DNA of 64,000 nucleotides from Sphingomonadaceae bacterium 3R27C6 (GTDB taxonomy: Bacteria; Pseudomonadota; Alphaproteobacteria; Sphingomonadales; Sphingomonadaceae), in assembly GCA_005503215.1 (NCBI GenBank), contig SCNS01000009.1, positions 62,001 to 126,000 on the forward strand, given 5' to 3'. Positions 23,737 through 32,010 of this stretch are shown here, in pieces. Position 1 is the first letter of the stretch, and each line of letters opens with the position of its first letter. The notes beneath the pieces were generated by a model. The model was not told the DNA's origin. It searched no databases and saw nothing but the letters and a program-made list of their open reading frames with translations. The position numbers and the translations under genes were made by a program.

Positions 23737-24250
23737 GCTGCTACCCTCCCGTCTGCCGGCTAAACCCACCGCGCTGATCGGTCTCGGCGCGGCCGCGCTG
23801 GCGACCACGATCGCGCTGCCGCCAACGCCGTGGCTGGTCTGGAACGCATCGGCCAGCGCGCCGATCGGTCTCTATGCCGTCAGCGGACGGCAGGACATCG
23901 CATCGGGCGACATGGTGCTGGTCCGGGTGCCCGACCGCTGGCGCCGGCTCGCCGCCGAGCGGCGCTACATTCCGATCAATATCCCGCTGGTCAAGCGCGT
24001 CGCGGCCGCGCCCGGCGATCGCGTCTGTGCGCGCGGGCGGGAGATCTATGTCAACGGCCACCCGGTGGCCGAACGCCGCGAAGCCGATGGCCGCGACCGT
24101 CCGATGCCGTGGTGGAATGGCTGCGTGATGTTGCGTTCGGGCGCATTGTTCCTGCTGATGGACAGCCCGGATTCGTTCGATGGGCGTTATTTCGGACCGA
24201 CATCGCGCGGCGACGTCATCGGCGAGGTGCGACTGCTGTGGCTGGGCTGA
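23729..24250 (+). CDS. traF: TraF-type conjugal-transfer signal peptidase (S26)
   Basis: This 173-residue inner-membrane serine peptidase has one N-terminal membrane segment (TALIGLGAAALATTIALPPT). The catalytic Ser43 lies in NASASAPIGLYAV and Lys89 in IPLVKRVAA. In RP4-type systems TraF processes and cyclises the TrbC pilin, which fits the trbC gene at 43115. The ATG at 23729 overlaps the upstream helix-turn-helix gene and has GGGAGG before it. The reading frame is open further upstream, but the hydrophobic segment begins shortly after this ATG. Confidence 0.9.
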   Translation: MARLLPSRLPAKPTALIGLGAAALATTIALPPTPWLVWNASASAPIGLYAVSGRQDIASGDMVLVRVPDRWRRLAAERRYIPINIPLVKRVAAAPGDRVCARGREIYVNGHPVAERREADGRDRPMPWWNGCVMLRSGALFLLMDSPDSFDGRYFGPTSRGDVIGEVRLLWLG

Positions 24251-24879
24251 GGGTCGCCATCACCGCCCTGGCGCTGCTGGCGGCGGCACCGGCTGACGCG
24301 CAGTCGGTCGTTCACTGGCGGCCCTATATCGAGGCAGCCTCGGCGCGTTTCGGCGTGCCGGTAGAATGGATCGAGCGCGTCATGCGCGCCGAGAGCGGCG
24401 GGCGCACGGTGCTGGACGGGCGCCCGATTACCAGCCACGCCGGCGCGATGGGACTGATGCAGCTCATGCCCGGCACCTGGTCCGAAATGCGCGCGCGGCT
24501 CGGGCTCGGACGTGATCCCCATAGCCCGCGCGACAACATATTGGCGGGGACGCTCTATCTTCGTCTGATGTATGACCGCTTCGGTTATCCCGGACTGTTC
24601 GCAGCCTATAACGCGGGACCGGCACGCTATGCCGAGCACGTGCGGACCGGCCGCGCGCTGCCCGGTGAGACCCGCGCCTATCTCGCGAGCGTCGCCGGAG
24701 TGCCCGTCAATTCCCGGTCGGCTGTCACGGCCGCCAGTGCAACGCCGCGTACCGTCAATGCCATCTTCTTCGCGATCGGCGACCGGCCCCCTGCCGGCCG
24801 GAGCGAAGCCGGTGCGGCCACGCTGTTCGTCGCGCTGCGATCGACGTCGCCCGAGAAGAACGCGCCAGACCGCCCATAG
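24238..24879 (+). CDS. lytic transglycosylase (VirB1/TrbN-like)
   Basis: This 213-residue protein starts at GTG 24238, overlapping the traF end by 13 bp. It has a short signal peptide (VAITALALLAAAPADAQ) and a soluble-lytic-transglycosylase domain with catalytic Glu52 (MRAESGG), AMGLMQLMPGTW, NILAGTLYLR and AAYNAGPARY. It should open the peptidoglycan locally for assembly of the conjugation channel. The last 60 residues are low in conserved features. The frame is open far upstream inside traF in the shifted frame, which is a GC artefact. Confidence 0.9.
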   Translation: MAGLRVAITALALLAAAPADAQSVVHWRPYIEAASARFGVPVEWIERVMRAESGGRTVLDGRPITSHAGAMGLMQLMPGTWSEMRARLGLGRDPHSPRDNILAGTLYLRLMYDRFGYPGLFAAYNAGPARYAEHVRTGRALPGETRAYLASVAGVPVNSRSAVTAASATPRTVNAIFFAIGDRPPAGRSEAGAATLFVALRSTSPEKNAPDRP

Positions 24880-24933
24880 TGCGAGCCGATCGGGGCTTCA
24901 TGCCGAATCGTGTTTCTGCTATGTTCCGAGCCT

Positions 24934-25389
24934 ATGGAGTTGGTCGTGATGTTGCTCGGTCTGATCCTGTCCGCCACCGGCATCGTCCTCTTCGCCTGGG
25001 CGATGTTCCGGCTCGCCGTCTTCGCACTCCCGGTCGGGCTCGGTGCGGCCGCATTTCTGTGGGCGGGGGGTGGCGAACTGGGGCCGTTGCTCGGTCTGCT
25101 TCTCGGCCTCGTCGTCGGCGTCGCGGTCTTGCTGATCGGACGCATGCTCATCGCGTCGCGGTTGCCCGTTCCGCTTCGCGGAGCGATCGCGCTTCTCTTC
25201 GCCGTGCCCGCCGGGATCGCCGGCGGCAGTGTCGTCTCCAGCCTGATGCAGCTCGGCGGTGCGGGGCCGACCGCGACCGGCATCGCCGCGGCGGTCGGCG
25301 CGATCATCATCGCCGGTGCCGCCATGATGAGCCTGTTGCCCGCGATGACCGCTTGCACCGGTTCGAACGGATCCCCGCTGCACGGTTGA
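24934..25389 (+). CDS. small multi-pass membrane protein, unknown
   Basis: This 151-residue protein is almost entirely hydrophobic, with about five predicted membrane helices, among them VVMLLGLILSATGIVLFAWA, LGLLLGLVVGVAVLLI, IALLFAVPAGIAG and GAIIIAGAAMMSLL. I do not recognise a family. It follows the transglycosylase after 54 bp in the same direction and is the last gene of this operon. ATG 24934 was preferred over 24910, which lacks the hydrophobic start. A role in the envelope during mating, or in surface exclusion, is possible but not shown. Confidence 0.6.
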   Translation: MELVVMLLGLILSATGIVLFAWAMFRLAVFALPVGLGAAAFLWAGGGELGPLLGLLLGLVVGVAVLLIGRMLIASRLPVPLRGAIALLFAVPAGIAGGSVVSSLMQLGGAGPTATGIAAAVGAIIIAGAAMMSLLPAMTACTGSNGSPLHG

Positions 25390-25648
25390 TCTGTTGGGGC
25401 CAGTGGGCCGAGTGCTCGCTCCTCGTGTCACCGCGCGCATGGCGACCACGACGAGAGTGCTTCAAGACGGCAGGGTCTGACCTGACGCATCCGGGTTTTC
25501 AGGCGCCTCGCGCCTGCGGCGCGACCGCCGCTCTATTCCGCTAGGCTCACATCCGTTCGCCAAGCTCCACCGGGCCACGCTTCGCGCGTCCCGGCCAAAG
25601 GTGACGATCGGACTGGCGGGATGCCGGAGCCTTGCTCCGGCCTGTCGT

Positions 25649-25680
25649 CGCCGCGCCTGACCGGCGCGGCGGCATTTTTC
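25649..25680 (+). terminator. rho-independent terminator; 25390-25904 has no gene
   Basis: CGCCGCGCC (25649-25657) and GGCGCGGCG (25663-25671) form a 9-bp stem with a 5-nt loop, followed by GCATTTTTC. It probably ends the traF operon transcript. The surrounding 515 bp are very GC-rich with many overlapping shadow frames and no family-like protein; GGAGC/GCTCC just upstream forms another small hairpin. Confidence 0.7.
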
Positions 25681-25904
25681 GTTGGGCCTTCCCCTCGTCG
25701 CGCGGGTGGGCGGCGCTCCCTTCTGGGCCCGGCCCGGCGTCCCGCAAGCCGGCCTTCGACTGCGCTCGGGTCCGGCTCCTCCATTGCATTTCGGCCCTGC
25801 GGGTGCGGACCGCCTCCTGGCCGCGCCCGGCAGGTCGCAATTCGCCGCCCACCCCCGCTCCGGGGGAGGCCCTGGGGTTTTTGGGGCGGCATTGGAGGAT
25901 AGCC

Positions 25905-26876
25905 ATGCACCAGACCGGCAGCCAACGCGCGCGCGCAGAGGGCAGCAAACGCCAGCCCCCGGCGGAGCGCGCCAATCTTTACGACGAGGTGACGGGCCGC
26001 ATTGTTTCCGAACTTGAGGCGGGCCGCTTCCCTTGGGTCCAGCCTTGGGGCCGCCCCAATGGTCAAGGCTTCTCCGCCGCCCCCGGCCTCCCGCGCAACG
26101 GGCTCACCAGCCGCAATTACAGCGGCGTCAATGTCCTGATCCTGTGGGGAGCAGTGATCGAGAACGGCTATCCGTCGCAATCGTGGCTGACCTTCCGCCA
26201 AGCCTTGGAGGCGGGCGGCAATGTCAGGAAAGGCGAGCGCGGGACAAGGGTTGTCTATGCCGACCGCTTCACCCCCGAAGCCGAGAAGGAACGCGCGCGC
26301 CAGACCGGCGGCGAAGCCCGCGCGGTGCCGTTCCTCAAACGCTTCACCGTGTTCAACGTCGCACAGTGCGAAGGCTTGCGCCCCGGCCTTGCCACCGACC
26401 CCGCACCGCTTCCCGAACGCCAAGTCGTGCCGATCGCCGAAGCGGTCATTGCGGCATCGGGCGTCGATTTCCGCATCGGTGGGGACAAGGCCTACTATGT
26501 CCCGAGCGCCGACTATGTGCAGGTGCCCCCGCAACCGGCCTTCCACGAACAGATCAATTTCTACCGGACGGCGCTGCACGAACTCTGTCATGCCAGCGGC
26601 CACCCGTCGCGCCTCAATCGCAATCTGCGCAATGCGTTCGGCAGCAAGGACTATGCGCGCGAAGAATTGATCGCCGAGATGGGATCGGCCTTCCTTTGCG
26701 CCGCGCTCGGCATCGTGCCGACCGTTCGTCACGCCGATTATCTGGCATCATGGCTCGACGTGCTGCGCGAGGACAATCGCGCGATCTTTCGCGCGGCCAG
26801 TCAGGCGAGCAAGGCCGCCGATTGGCTGCTTGCCCGCTACGCCGAGACGCAGGACGAAGGGAGGGAAGCGGCATGA
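25905..26876 (+). CDS. ArdC-family protein (DUF1738 plus zincin-like metallopeptidase)
   Basis: This 323-residue protein has the N-terminal ssDNA-binding-type domain (NLYDEVTGRIVSELEAG, then FPWVQPWG, LPRNGLTSRNYSGVN) and a C-terminal zincin domain with HELCH at 225-229 and a downstream Glu (EELIAEMGSAFL). ArdC of plasmid pSA protects incoming single-stranded DNA from restriction, and related proteins accompany conjugative elements. The likely role here is to protect the ICE on entering a recipient. GGAGGA precedes ATG 25905. The stop overlaps the next start (ATGA), so the two are coupled. Confidence 0.9.
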   Translation: MHQTGSQRARAEGSKRQPPAERANLYDEVTGRIVSELEAGRFPWVQPWGRPNGQGFSAAPGLPRNGLTSRNYSGVNVLILWGAVIENGYPSQSWLTFRQALEAGGNVRKGERGTRVVYADRFTPEAEKERARQTGGEARAVPFLKRFTVFNVAQCEGLRPGLATDPAPLPERQVVPIAEAVIAASGVDFRIGGDKAYYVPSADYVQVPPQPAFHEQINFYRTALHELCHASGHPSRLNRNLRNAFGSKDYAREELIAEMGSAFLCAALGIVPTVRHADYLASWLDVLREDNRAIFRAASQASKAADWLLARYAETQDEGREAA

Positions 26877-27307
26877 TTACGCTCCCCCATGCGATCCTTT
26901 CGGCGCTGCGCGCGAATGCGCGCGCCAGCCGCCTCCACGAGCAGCGCGACGAACGGTTCGACCCGTTCCCGGTGGTCAAATTCTTCAATCCGGTCGGCGC
27001 GGCGACGTGGATCGCCACCGAGCTTTACGACGATGGAGACACGCTGTTCGGCCTCGCCGACTTGGGGTTCGGATGCCCGGAAATGGGCGTGTTCTCGCTT
27101 ACCGAGATTGCGGGCGTCCGCTTGCCCTTCGGCCTGTTCATCGAGCGCGACGAGCATTTCGAGCCGCTGGCCCCGCTTTCGCTATGGTCCGATACCGCGC
27201 GGCGCATGGGTGCAATCGTTCTGGCCGAAGCCGAACTTCGCCGCATCACCGATAGCCGGAACGGCAACGAGCTTCCGCCGCCTCTTGATGATCGAGGGGC
27301 CGGATGA
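26873..27307 (+). CDS. DUF2958-type protein
   Basis: This 144-residue acidic protein contains PVVKFFNPVGAATWIATELY, then DTLFGLADLGFGCPEMGVFS and LPFGLFIERDEHF, the pattern of the DUF2958 family. This family commonly sits beside ArdC-like, ParB-like and DUF736 genes in ICEs and large plasmids; its function is unknown. Coupling to ArdC by a 4-bp overlap suggests a shared function in establishment. A hairpin (GCCGGTCCCG with CGGGACCGGC) lies between it and the ParB-like gene. Confidence 0.8.
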   Translation: MITLPHAILSALRANARASRLHEQRDERFDPFPVVKFFNPVGAATWIATELYDDGDTLFGLADLGFGCPEMGVFSLTEIAGVRLPFGLFIERDEHFEPLAPLSLWSDTARRMGAIVLAEAELRRITDSRNGNELPPPLDDRGAG

Positions 27308-27392
27308 CGCGCGGCGCGTTTCGCCGCATTGAGTGCCGGTCCCGCCCATCCAGCAAGACAAACGGGACCGGCGCTCCAGAAGGAGCAGACCA

Positions 27393-29204
27393 ATGAAACT
27401 CGACTTTATCGACCATAGCAAGCTGGTTCCGTCCAAGGTGAACATGCGGCACGGACCCAAGCCCCCGGACGTGGGCGACATTCTGCCCTCGATCCGCAAG
27501 CGCGGTGTCATCGTGCCGCTGATCGTGCGCCCGCAGGCGGGCAACGATAATGGCGTCCACGAAATCGTCGCCGGGCGGCGGCGCTGGACGGCGAACGCCA
27601 TCGCGCTTGTCGAGGGCATCGACCACGGCCCGCTTCCCGTCGCCATCCTCGACGCCGGGGACGACGCCGACGCCATCGAGGCATCGCTTCTCGAGAACAC
27701 CCGGCTCGATCCCGACGAGGTGACGCGATGGGAAACCTTCGCACGGCTGGTCAAGGAGGGCCGCGACATTGCGGATATCTCCGCGACGTTCGGCATTCCC
27801 GAGCTTGGCGTGAAGCGTATCCTAGCGCTCGGCAACCTGCTTCCGCGCATCCGCGATCTTTACCGCAAGGAGAAGATCAACGCGGCGACCGTCCGGCATC
27901 TGACGCTGGCGAGCAAGCAGCAGCAGAAGGCATGGCTGGCGCTCTACGACGATGACGACGCCTATTGCCCGACCGGCCAGCAATTGAAGGCATGGCTGTT
28001 CGGCGGGCAGTCGATCAAGGTCGAACATGCCCTGTTCGACGTCGATGCGAGCGGCCTTGCGATCGTCGCCGATCTGTTCGGCGAAGACCGCTATTTTGCA
28101 GATGCCGACGCGTTCTGGACCGCGCAGAACGCCGTAATCGACGCGCGCAAGGAGGACTATCTGGATGCCGGATGGTTCGACGTGGTGATCGTCCCGCCCG
28201 GCGAATATTTCTACCGCTATGAGTTCGCCAAGGCACCCAAGCGCAAGGGCGGGCGCGTGTATATAGATGTGCGCGAAAGCGGCGAGGTCGAGGTCCACGA
28301 AGGCTATGTGACGAGCAAGGAGGCCAAGCGGCTCGAACGCGGCGAGGCAATCGAAACCGGCCCCAAAGTGCCGCGCCCCGAAGTGACGAGCACGATGCAG
28401 ACCTATATCAACCTGCACCGTCATGCCGCTGTCCGCGCCTCGCTGACCCGTCATCCCAAGGTCGCGCTGCGCTTGATGGTCGCCCATGTCATCGTCGGGT
28501 CGCCACTGTGGACGGTCAAGCCCGAGCCGCAGACCGCGCGCAACGACGATGTGCGCGAAAGCGTCGAAACTTGCCGCGCGGAAACCGACTTCGACGCGAA
28601 GCGCCGCGCCGTATTGGACCTTCTCGGCTTCTCGCCCGAGGAACCGACCGTCACAGGCGGCAACGGCGACGACTTCGGACTGGTCGGCGTGTTCCTGCGC
28701 TTGCTCGACGTGCCCGACCGCGCCGTAATGGACGTGATCGTCATCGTCATGGGCGAAACGCTCGCCAGCGGCAGCGCCGCCATCGAGGCGGTCGGCGGCG
28801 AGATCGGCGTCGATATGGCCCGCTACTGGCAGGCCGACGACGCCTTTTTCGAGTGTGTCCGCGACAAGGAGGTGCTGACCCGCATCGTCGCCGAGGTGGC
28901 GGGCGAACCTGTCGCCGCCGCCAATGCGAAGGAACCGGGCAAGGTCTTGAAGCGCATCGTCCGCGACCATCTGGAGGGTGCGAACGGGCGGCCCAAGGTC
29001 GAGGGTTGGGTGCCGAAATGGATGGCGTTCCCGCCCGCTACCTATACGGCGCGCGGCGGCGTCGGCACCGTCGCGGCTCATGCCAAGGTGCTCGCGGCGC
29101 GCCCCGACCGCGAGCCGGAACCGACCGGCCCCGGCGCGGTGATTGCGCTTCCGGCCCCTGCCAAGGCCGAGCCGCAGGAACAGCCCGAGCGCGAAGCCGC
29201 ATGA
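27393..29204 (+). CDS. ParB/RepB-like nuclease-domain protein
   Basis: This 603-residue protein starts at ATG 27393 with AGAAGGAG upstream. Residues 1-110 form a ParB N-terminal (sulfiredoxin-like) domain: LVPSKVNMRHG, then IRKRGVIVPLIVRP, EIVAGRRRWTANAI and the box ASLLENTRLDPDE. A KorB/ParB-type helix-turn-helix follows (ISATFGIPELGVKRILALGN). The last 350 residues are long and less conserved. ICE-borne members of this family occur without ParA and are thought to act in maintenance or regulation rather than classical partition. No ParA is encoded in the window. Confidence 0.85.
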   Translation: MKLDFIDHSKLVPSKVNMRHGPKPPDVGDILPSIRKRGVIVPLIVRPQAGNDNGVHEIVAGRRRWTANAIALVEGIDHGPLPVAILDAGDDADAIEASLLENTRLDPDEVTRWETFARLVKEGRDIADISATFGIPELGVKRILALGNLLPRIRDLYRKEKINAATVRHLTLASKQQQKAWLALYDDDDAYCPTGQQLKAWLFGGQSIKVEHALFDVDASGLAIVADLFGEDRYFADADAFWTAQNAVIDARKEDYLDAGWFDVVIVPPGEYFYRYEFAKAPKRKGGRVYIDVRESGEVEVHEGYVTSKEAKRLERGEAIETGPKVPRPEVTSTMQTYINLHRHAAVRASLTRHPKVALRLMVAHVIVGSPLWTVKPEPQTARNDDVRESVETCRAETDFDAKRRAVLDLLGFSPEEPTVTGGNGDDFGLVGVFLRLLDVPDRAVMDVIVIVMGETLASGSAAIEAVGGEIGVDMARYWQADDAFFECVRDKEVLTRIVAEVAGEPVAAANAKEPGKVLKRIVRDHLEGANGRPKVEGWVPKWMAFPPATYTARGGVGTVAAHAKVLAARPDREPEPTGPGAVIALPAPAKAEPQEQPEREAA

Positions 29205-29211
29205 AACTGGA

Positions 29212-29236
29212 CGGGCGGCGGCGCACCCGCCGCCCG
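29212..29236 (+). terminator. hairpin after the ParB-like gene
   Basis: CGGGCGGCGG (29212-29221) and CCGCCGCCCG (29227-29236) pair perfectly around a 5-nt loop, 8 nt past the stop, followed only by TTCC. A second GC hairpin (GGCCGC with GCGGCC) lies at about 29268-29284, in the leader of the next gene. Confidence 0.4.
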
Positions 29237-29314
29237 TTCCGTCCCCCATAAAATCGCCGCGCCGCTCGGCCGCAAGCGGCCCTCGCGGCGCGGATTTCAG
29301 ACAGGAGACTTGTC

Positions 29315-29782
29315 ATGGCCGACCGTGTTTCGGCATCCATCACCATCGGCGGGACGCTCCCCGCCAGCCAGCTTCCCGCCTTCGCCGAGGCCATCGCGAA
29401 CGAAGGGCTGTCCACCGAATGGGACGGCGAACCCTTCGCGCTCGGCGATCTGCCCGAGGGCGAGCCCTTGGCGCTCATGGCGCACGAGGTCGCCTGGGGG
29501 CGGTTCGAGGGACTCGAAGCCTTCTGCATCGCGCATGGGCTTTTCTTCGCGCGCTGGTCGGGCGCCTATGCCTGCCAGTGGGGTGCGGAACGCACCGTGT
29601 TCACCGGCAGCGGCGAACCGCAAAGCTACGCTGCCGACGAGGACGACTATATCCTCATGGGGCGCTGCACCGCCGAGCGATTGGGCAGCTATGCGGCGAT
29701 CATCGCGCATTTCGATGCGGCCGACTTCGCGGTGCCCCCGCTTGTCATCACGCCCGAACGGGAGGAGGCGAGCAATGGCTGA
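29315..29782 (+). CDS. hypothetical ICE protein (155 aa)
   Basis: I do not recognise a family. The protein is acidic and soluble, begins DRVSASITIGGTLPASQLPA and contains several tryptophans and aromatic pairs (WGRFEGLEAF, HGLFFARWSGAYACQW). GGAGA precedes the ATG, and codon use matches the surrounding core genes, so it is very likely real. It overlaps the following gene by 8 bp. The pair lies between the ParB-like and DUF736 genes, a region of ICE maintenance and establishment functions. Confidence 0.7.
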   Translation: MADRVSASITIGGTLPASQLPAFAEAIANEGLSTEWDGEPFALGDLPEGEPLALMAHEVAWGRFEGLEAFCIAHGLFFARWSGAYACQWGAERTVFTGSGEPQSYAADEDDYILMGRCTAERLGSYAAIIAHFDAADFAVPPLVITPEREEASNG

Positions 29783-30278
29783 CATCTGGATTCAGGGCAG
29801 CTTCGCCTTTCGCTGCACCGCCGCCGAGTGCGCGCTGATCGAGGAAGTCGCAAACGCTGGCTACGCGCTAGCGAATGACGACGCGCCCGATCCGCCGAGC
29901 GCGGCGCTGCTCGCAGCCTTTCCGCCGGACGATGCGAACGCGCGGTGGAGCGGGTTTCGCGAGGCGTTCAACGATCCCGAATTTCCCACCATCGGAGCCG
30001 ATTTCATCGCTGAAACCTGCCCCGACGATCCATCCGCGCGGATCGTGTGTTTCGCCAGCATGGACGATTTCGATGCCGCTGCCATCGCGGTGGTGATCCA
30101 GCGATGTTGCCCCGAAACGCTCGCCAAGGGGCCGATCGGCTTTGAATGGGCCATGACCTGTTCCAAGCCCCGCATCGGGGAGTTCGGTGGCGGCTGGTGC
30201 GCGATTTTCGCAGACCGCATCGAGATCGACGCGACCAACGAGGCGCTGTCGCGCGCGCTCGCGGGCGACGGCAACTAG
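29775..30278 (+). CDS. hypothetical ICE protein (167 aa), coupled to the previous gene
   Basis: I do not recognise a family. The protein begins ADIWIQGSFAFRCTAAECAL and contains CPDDPSARIVCFASMDDFDA, a paired-cysteine stretch VVIQRCCPETL and the segment GEFGGGWCAIFADRIEID. With the upstream gene it shares an acidic composition and a beta-rich look with an opening strand followed by an A-E-rich helix, so the two could be distant relatives. The upstream gene's GGGAGGAGG supplies the ribosome site for this overlapping start. Confidence 0.7.
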   Translation: MADIWIQGSFAFRCTAAECALIEEVANAGYALANDDAPDPPSAALLAAFPPDDANARWSGFREAFNDPEFPTIGADFIAETCPDDPSARIVCFASMDDFDAAAIAVVIQRCCPETLAKGPIGFEWAMTCSKPRIGEFGGGWCAIFADRIEIDATNEALSRALAGDGN

Positions 30279-30331
30279 CCCAAATCGCGCCGCACTGCGC
30301 GCTCGCGTGCCGAAAACCCCTGCCGCCTGAC

Positions 30332-30559
30332 CTACCGGGCGGTGCGGCGGATCACCGTCCGGGCGCTTCCGCATAACGTGCATTCGTCCTTCTGCCGCTC
30401 GAATCCGCGCGTGCCGCCGAGCGCGCAGGTGACGACATTGGCCTGTGCGGTAACCGACAGGTTGAGCCGGTCAGTCACGCAGGCATCGCACACCGCCGCG
30501 CCGTCCAGCCGCACGATCAGCCGTTCGATCTGCCCCGCAATCGTCGTTCCTTCGTTCAT
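30332..30559 (-). CDS. small zinc-ribbon-like protein
   Basis: This 75-residue protein has two C-x-x-C pairs, CDAC near residue 24 and CTLC near residue 62, spaced like a zinc ribbon, and a basic end (GSARTVIRRTAR). ATG 30559 (MNEGTT) was chosen over the 14-residue upstream extension, which is arginine-rich without similarity to a coding start. It is the only leftward gene in the core block and is convergent with the preceding hypothetical pair. Function unknown; a nucleic-acid-binding role is plausible from the fold alone. Confidence 0.5.
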   Translation of the reverse strand: MNEGTTIAGQIERLIVRLDGAAVCDACVTDRLNLSVTAQANVVTCALGGTRGFERQKDECTLCGSARTVIRRTAR

Positions 30560-30919
30560 CGCCGTGAGGCTATAGCCGCGGCCTCGTGGCCGCGAAAGCA
30601 ATCATGGCTTCCCGGAAAGACGCCGGACTGGGCTTCCTGTCCGCGCGCGCATCTCGTCCTTTCGTGTCTCACCAACCCGTCGCCGGCTCCTTGGGCGCAT
30701 GACCTGGGACGGCCGCGCGCCTCGCGAAACCATCGCGCGGAACTGATTTCCCCGCGCCGCTTTGGCGGCGCTCCTCGCGGCCGCTTCGCTCCAAATCAGC
30801 CCCGCGCTTCCGGTCCTCCGCTTCGCTTCGGCCTGCGGTTCGCAGCGCGCTCAAGGGCCGTCCCTTCGGTCCGCCCATCGCCCGGCATCGGGTCGGGCGA
30901 ATGTGCAAGGAGACGAGAA
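30560..30919. other. non-coding GC-rich stretch
   Basis: This 360-bp region separates the leftward zinc-ribbon gene from the rightward DUF736 gene. I find no supported gene. It should hold the promoters of both flanking genes; AAGGAGACGAG before 30920 is the DUF736 ribosome site. Confidence 0.4.
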
Positions 30920-31240
30920 ATGCCCTCAATCGGTCATGTCCAGCGCCAGAACGACGGTTCGTTCCGGGGCGCCTTGAAGACGCTTTCGGTCAATGCCGAG
31001 ATCGCCATCATCCCCAACCGCAGTAAGACCGGGGACCAGCCCGACTACCGCGTGCTGTCGAACGGCGTCGAACTGGGCGGCGGCTGGATCCGCACCGGCG
31101 AGGTGAGCCAGCGCGAATATGTCCGCCTCGCCATGTCGGCCCCCGAACTTGGCGGCCGCACCCTCTACGCCAATCTCGGCCGCGCCGCCGGGCAGGACGA
31201 CGACGACGCGTTCGCCGTTATCTGGAACCCCGGCGACTGA
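30920..31240 (+). CDS. DUF736 protein
   Basis: This 106-residue protein is a clear DUF736 member: MPSIGHVQRQNDGSFRGALK at the start, then AEIAIIPNRSKTGDQPDYRV and SAPELGGRTLYANLGRAA. These small proteins are nearly universal in alphaproteobacterial ICEs and conjugative plasmids next to ArdC and relaxase genes, but their biochemical role is not established. The ribosome site is AAGGAGACG. A strong hairpin with a short T-run follows 9 bp after the stop, so it is probably expressed as its own short transcript. Confidence 0.9.
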   Translation: MPSIGHVQRQNDGSFRGALKTLSVNAEIAIIPNRSKTGDQPDYRVLSNGVELGGGWIRTGEVSQREYVRLAMSAPELGGRTLYANLGRAAGQDDDDAFAVIWNPGD

Positions 31241-31249
31241 GCCGGATCG

Positions 31250-31280
31250 GCCCCGCGCCGGTCACCCGGCGCGGGGCTTT
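31250..31280 (+). terminator. terminator after DUF736; 31281-31572 has no gene
   Basis: GCCCCGCGCC (31250-31259) and GGCGCGGGGC (31268-31277) pair perfectly and are followed by TTTCCTC. The 290 bp after it show only overlapping shadow frames and serve as the leader of the small gene at 31573. Confidence 0.75.
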
Positions 31281-31572
31281 CCTCATGCCTTGAGGGCTTG
31301 GCGTGGGCCTTTTCCTGCACCGGAACGCGCTTGCGGGCCTGCAGAGAGGAAGAAATCCGCTCAGCAAGCACCGAGTATCCGGCGGCGAACGGACCGCCTC
31401 AACCATCGACGGTTCCCCCAATTTTCACGCCACCTGCGTTCCGCTTCGCTCCACTCCGGCGACGAGAAAATCGGCTCCCCCGTCGCCCGCTTCGCGGCCG
31501 CTGCGCGGTGGTTGACCCCGCCCGCTCCCCGCCGGGCGATGGCTCATCTTTCGCTTGTATCAGGAGGATGAG

Positions 31573-31734
31573 ATGTCGGTTGAACAACAGATCGAGGAGC
31601 TTCGCGCGGAGCTTTCATGGTGCGATGACGCGGGAGAACGGCGGCAGATCGAAGCCGAATTAAGGGCCGCTGAGAAGAGGCTGAAGCGGTGCAATCGGGC
31701 GCTGCGTCAGGCCGAACAGGCAGGCTGGCAATAA
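31573..31734 (+). CDS. small charged coiled-coil protein (53 aa)
   Basis: A 53-residue frame starts at ATG 31573 with a very good ribosome site (AGGAGG at 31563-31568). The product (MSVEQQIEELRAELSWCDDA, then ERRQIEAELRAAEKRLKRCN and a short tail) is a run of E/R/L heptads predicted as a coiled coil. A strong terminator follows 30 nt after the stop, which together with the ribosome site supports a real gene. It lies just upstream of the oriT/relaxase region, so an accessory DNA-processing or regulatory role is possible. Confidence 0.6.
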   Translation: MSVEQQIEELRAELSWCDDAGERRQIEAELRAAEKRLKRCNRALRQAEQAGWQ

Positions 31735-31764
31735 GGCGATGCGCTGTTGAAGGGGCAGGTTCGC

Positions 31765-31799
31765 GGGAGTGGTGCCGCATGGCGCCGCTCCCCTTTTTT
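31765..31799 (+). terminator. rho-independent terminator before the relaxase region
   Basis: GGGAGTGGTGCC (31765-31776) and GGCGCCGCTCCC (31781-31792) form a 12-bp stem with two G-T wobbles and a GCAT loop, followed by CTTTTTTG. It isolates the small gene from the relaxase transcript. Confidence 0.85.
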
Positions 31800-31873
31800 G
31801 ATCGGGAAGGCGGGAAGGCAAAGCGGGCGTCTGGGGCGGCAGGTGGCAGTCGGGCTCGATGGCAAGATAGAGG

Positions 31874-32010
31874 CAAAATCTCGCGATTTTGTAAGTGTTT
31901 GTCTGCACATCGTTTTTTGAAGGCTTTTGCGAGACTCGCCCTTTGAGTGCGAGACAGGGTTACCAGGAGTGGCGGTTTTCTGGGCTTTTCCGATCCCAAT
32001 CGCGAGACTC
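31874..32010. other. candidate origin of transfer (oriT)
   Basis: The 280 bp between the terminator and the relaxase start hold CAAAATC/GATTTTG arms around TCGC (31874-31891), a perfect GCGAG-A-CTCGC hairpin (31929-31939), and three copies of GCGAGAC (31929, 31949, 32002), the first two spaced 20 bp. Inverted repeats plus short direct repeats next to the relaxase gene are the usual make-up of an oriT. No nic site can be named. Confidence 0.4.

Noticed and set aside
23830..24237. Long N-terminal extension of the lytic transglycosylase
   Set aside because: These codons lie inside traF in another frame; the signal peptide starts at GTG 24238.
27822..29249. 475-codon minus-strand frame opposite the ParB-like gene
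   Set aside because: Antisense shadow of a gene with clear ParB domains and ribosome site.
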